DNA from: CAZHJG01 sp964533425
GTDB lineage: Bacteria > Patescibacteriota > Saccharimonadia > Saccharimonadales > UBA4665
Length of the DNA: 5,675 bases
Direction: 5' to 3'
Assembly: GCA_964533425.1 (NCBI GenBank)
Contig: CAZHJG010000046.1
Coordinates: forward strand, 1-5,675
This document shows, in pieces, positions 5,009 to 5,675 of this stretch (the stretch's first letter is position 1; the number at the start of each line of letters is the position of its first letter). The notes beneath the pieces are model-generated. The model saw nothing but the letters and a program-made list of their open reading frames with translations. It was not told where the DNA came from and did not search any database. The position numbers were made by a program, and so were the translations under genes.

Positions 5009-5085
5009 GCGAGTGTAGCTCAGTTGTTTAGAGCGCTTCCTTGCCAAGGAAGAGGTCGAGAGTTAGAGTCTCTTCACTCGCACCA
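5009..5085 (+). tRNA. tRNA-Gly(GCC) with altered elbow pair (U19-A56)
   Basis: Full cloverleaf: acceptor GCGAGTG (5009-5015) with CACTCGC (5075-5081); D-stem GCTC/GAGC (5018-5021, 5031-5034); anticodon stem CTTCC/GGAAG (5036-5040, 5048-5052) with loop TTGCCAA and anticodon GCC (5043-5045); variable AGGTC; T-stem GAGAG/CTCTT (5058-5062, 5070-5074); A73 and encoded CCA (5083-5085). The T-loop is TTAGAGT instead of TTCRANY, so position 56 (5065) is A. The D-loop is AGTTGTTTA, where the usual GG at 18-19 is GT (G18 5026, U19 5027). The lost G19-C56 pair is therefore replaced by a possible U19-A56 pair. U8, G15-C48, U54, U55 and A58 are all normal. It should read GGC/GGU codons, though a non-ribosomal role is conceivable. 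Confidence 0.95.
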
Positions 5086-5102
5086 AGATGACACCCAGAA
5101 AA

Positions 5103-5132
5103 GCTCCCTAGATTGGGAGCATTGTGATTTTT
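5103..5132 (+). terminator. Likely terminator of tRNA-Gly
   Basis: Six-bp stem GCTCCC (5103-5108) with GGGAGC (5115-5120), preceded by AAAA. The T-run TTTTT (5128-5132) starts 7 nt after the stem, farther than usual, so it may be weak or leaky into the next gene. Confidence 0.6.
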
Positions 5133-5139
5133 ATACTTA

Positions 5140-5168
5140 TTGTAAGCACAACTATTTTGATATATTAT
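5140..5168 (+). promoter_or_regulatory. Promoter giving a leaderless mRNA for the DUF3761-like gene
   Basis: -35 TTGTAA (5140-5145), 17-bp spacer, -10 TATTAT (5163-5168). Only 8 bases separate the -10 from ATG 5177, so transcription should begin at or within a base or two of the start codon. No Shine-Dalgarno is present in these bases, which fits leaderless translation. Confidence 0.65.
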
Positions 5169-5176
5169 TCGCGTAA

Positions 5177-5665
5177 ATGAACAAGCGAACCTTTACTGGT
5201 CTTGCATCATCTGGGGTTTTACTACTTGCGATTATCATCGGTGCTAATAATATTCCTCAGCCCGCCAAGCTGAATAATACTAAAAGCTTAAACAGCACTC
5301 AGCCTACGCAAATCAAGACTCCAACTGCACAAAAGGCCAAGCCAGTCTGTGACGGCACTACTATAACCTCTGATTGTGAACTTGAAGGGGTCAATTACAG
5401 CACCTATGTTTATCACCCGGCAGTAGCAGAAAAAACGCATACCGATACTGTTACCACATATCAAAAGAAAGTGACAGGATATTGTACTTTGTGTAATGAC
5501 GGTACTTATTCACCATCATGTGCAACCGGCCGCGGAGCCTGTTCATGGCATGGTGGTGTACAGGAATGGAATGCGCCAGAATATGAAAACGTTCCCGTTA
5601 CTACCACTAACACTATTGTTGATGCACCGGCTCAAGCGGCTTACTACGAAAAGGTGGCTCAGTAG
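5177..5665 (+). CDS. Small secreted cysteine-rich protein with DUF3761-like domain, 162 residues
   Basis: Exported protein of unknown role. The N-terminus 'MNKR' followed by a hydrophobic run (residues 13-23, 'GVLLLAIIIGA') is a signal peptide or a single membrane anchor; a Thr/Pro/Asn-rich linker (27-55) follows. The core 'CNDGTYSPS' (106-114) ... 'GACSWHGGVQEW' (120-131) matches what I recall of the DUF3761 consensus (CxDGTYS...GTCSHHGGVxxW), with the first His of the usual HH pair replaced by W. Six cysteines (58, 67, 103, 106, 115, 122) could form three disulphides; C103/C106 is a CxxC. The core is flanked by two PA-containing Thr/Val-rich segments: 'YHPAVAEKTHTDTV' (79-92) and 'VDAPAQAAYYEKV' (148-160). 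It follows tRNA-Gly on the same strand with its own leaderless promoter. The ATG at 5177 is the only sensible start. The gene is complete; the window ends 10 bases after the stop. Confidence 0.85.
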   Translation: MNKRTFTGLASSGVLLLAIIIGANNIPQPAKLNNTKSLNSTQPTQIKTPTAQKAKPVCDGTTITSDCELEGVNYSTYVYHPAVAEKTHTDTVTTYQKKVTGYCTLCNDGTYSPSCATGRGACSWHGGVQEWNAPEYENVPVTTTNTIVDAPAQAAYYEKVAQ

Positions 5666-5675
5666 CTACTGGTAA

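Overview
The window looks like a piece of a bacterial chromosome of moderate base composition (near 50% GC over most coding parts, lower around the tRNAs). It uses the standard code: TGA is used as a stop, and CCA is encoded in both tRNAs. Several traits suggest a member of the Patescibacteria/CPR, most likely a Saccharibacteria-like organism. These are a stand-alone fibre protein with an 'RLPTPGGDDGTWG' N-terminus, a secreted protein ending in a 'DQCKNxxWKSF...FKNQGDCVSWV' motif, and small secreted proteins with little operon structure. This placement is inferred from remembered protein families, not from a marker gene.

Layout from left to right: (1) the 3' half of a class II tRNA (probably Leu) and its terminator; (2) an 85-bp intergenic element made of two hairpins with TGTCAT...ATGACA ends; (3) a near-consensus sigma70 promoter followed by a roughly 200-nt structured leader and a GC-rich gene for a 154-residue uncharacterised protein that resembles an actinobacterial family; (4) a large 13-bp-stem hairpin and a symmetric terminator separating this gene from the next, which runs toward it; (5) a minus-strand gene for an 853-residue tail-fibre/tailspike-like protein with five 27-residue tandem repeats, three GDLxGT modules, a pectate-lyase-3-type beta-helix and a C-terminal beta domain; (6) a short divergent promoter region with an operator-like palindrome; (7) a plus-strand gene for a 351-residue secreted protein, probably with a lectin-like beta-sandwich and a C-terminal two-cysteine motif; (8) a UUCG-tetraloop terminator whose T-tract overlaps the promoter of (9) a tRNA-Gly(GCC); (10) a gene for a 162-residue secreted cysteine-rich DUF3761-like protein, apparently transcribed as a leaderless mRNA.

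The three larger proteins in the right two-thirds (fibre, secreted lectin-like protein, DUF3761 protein) look like surface or exported factors rather than metabolism. Each appears to be its own transcription unit. The divergent fibre and lectin-like genes share a 178-bp intergenic region, so they could be co-regulated. The most notable single observation is that the tRNA-Gly has lost the nearly universal G19-C56 elbow pair and carries U19-A56 in its place, a compensated change. No complete phage module, CRISPR array, transposase or defence system is visible.
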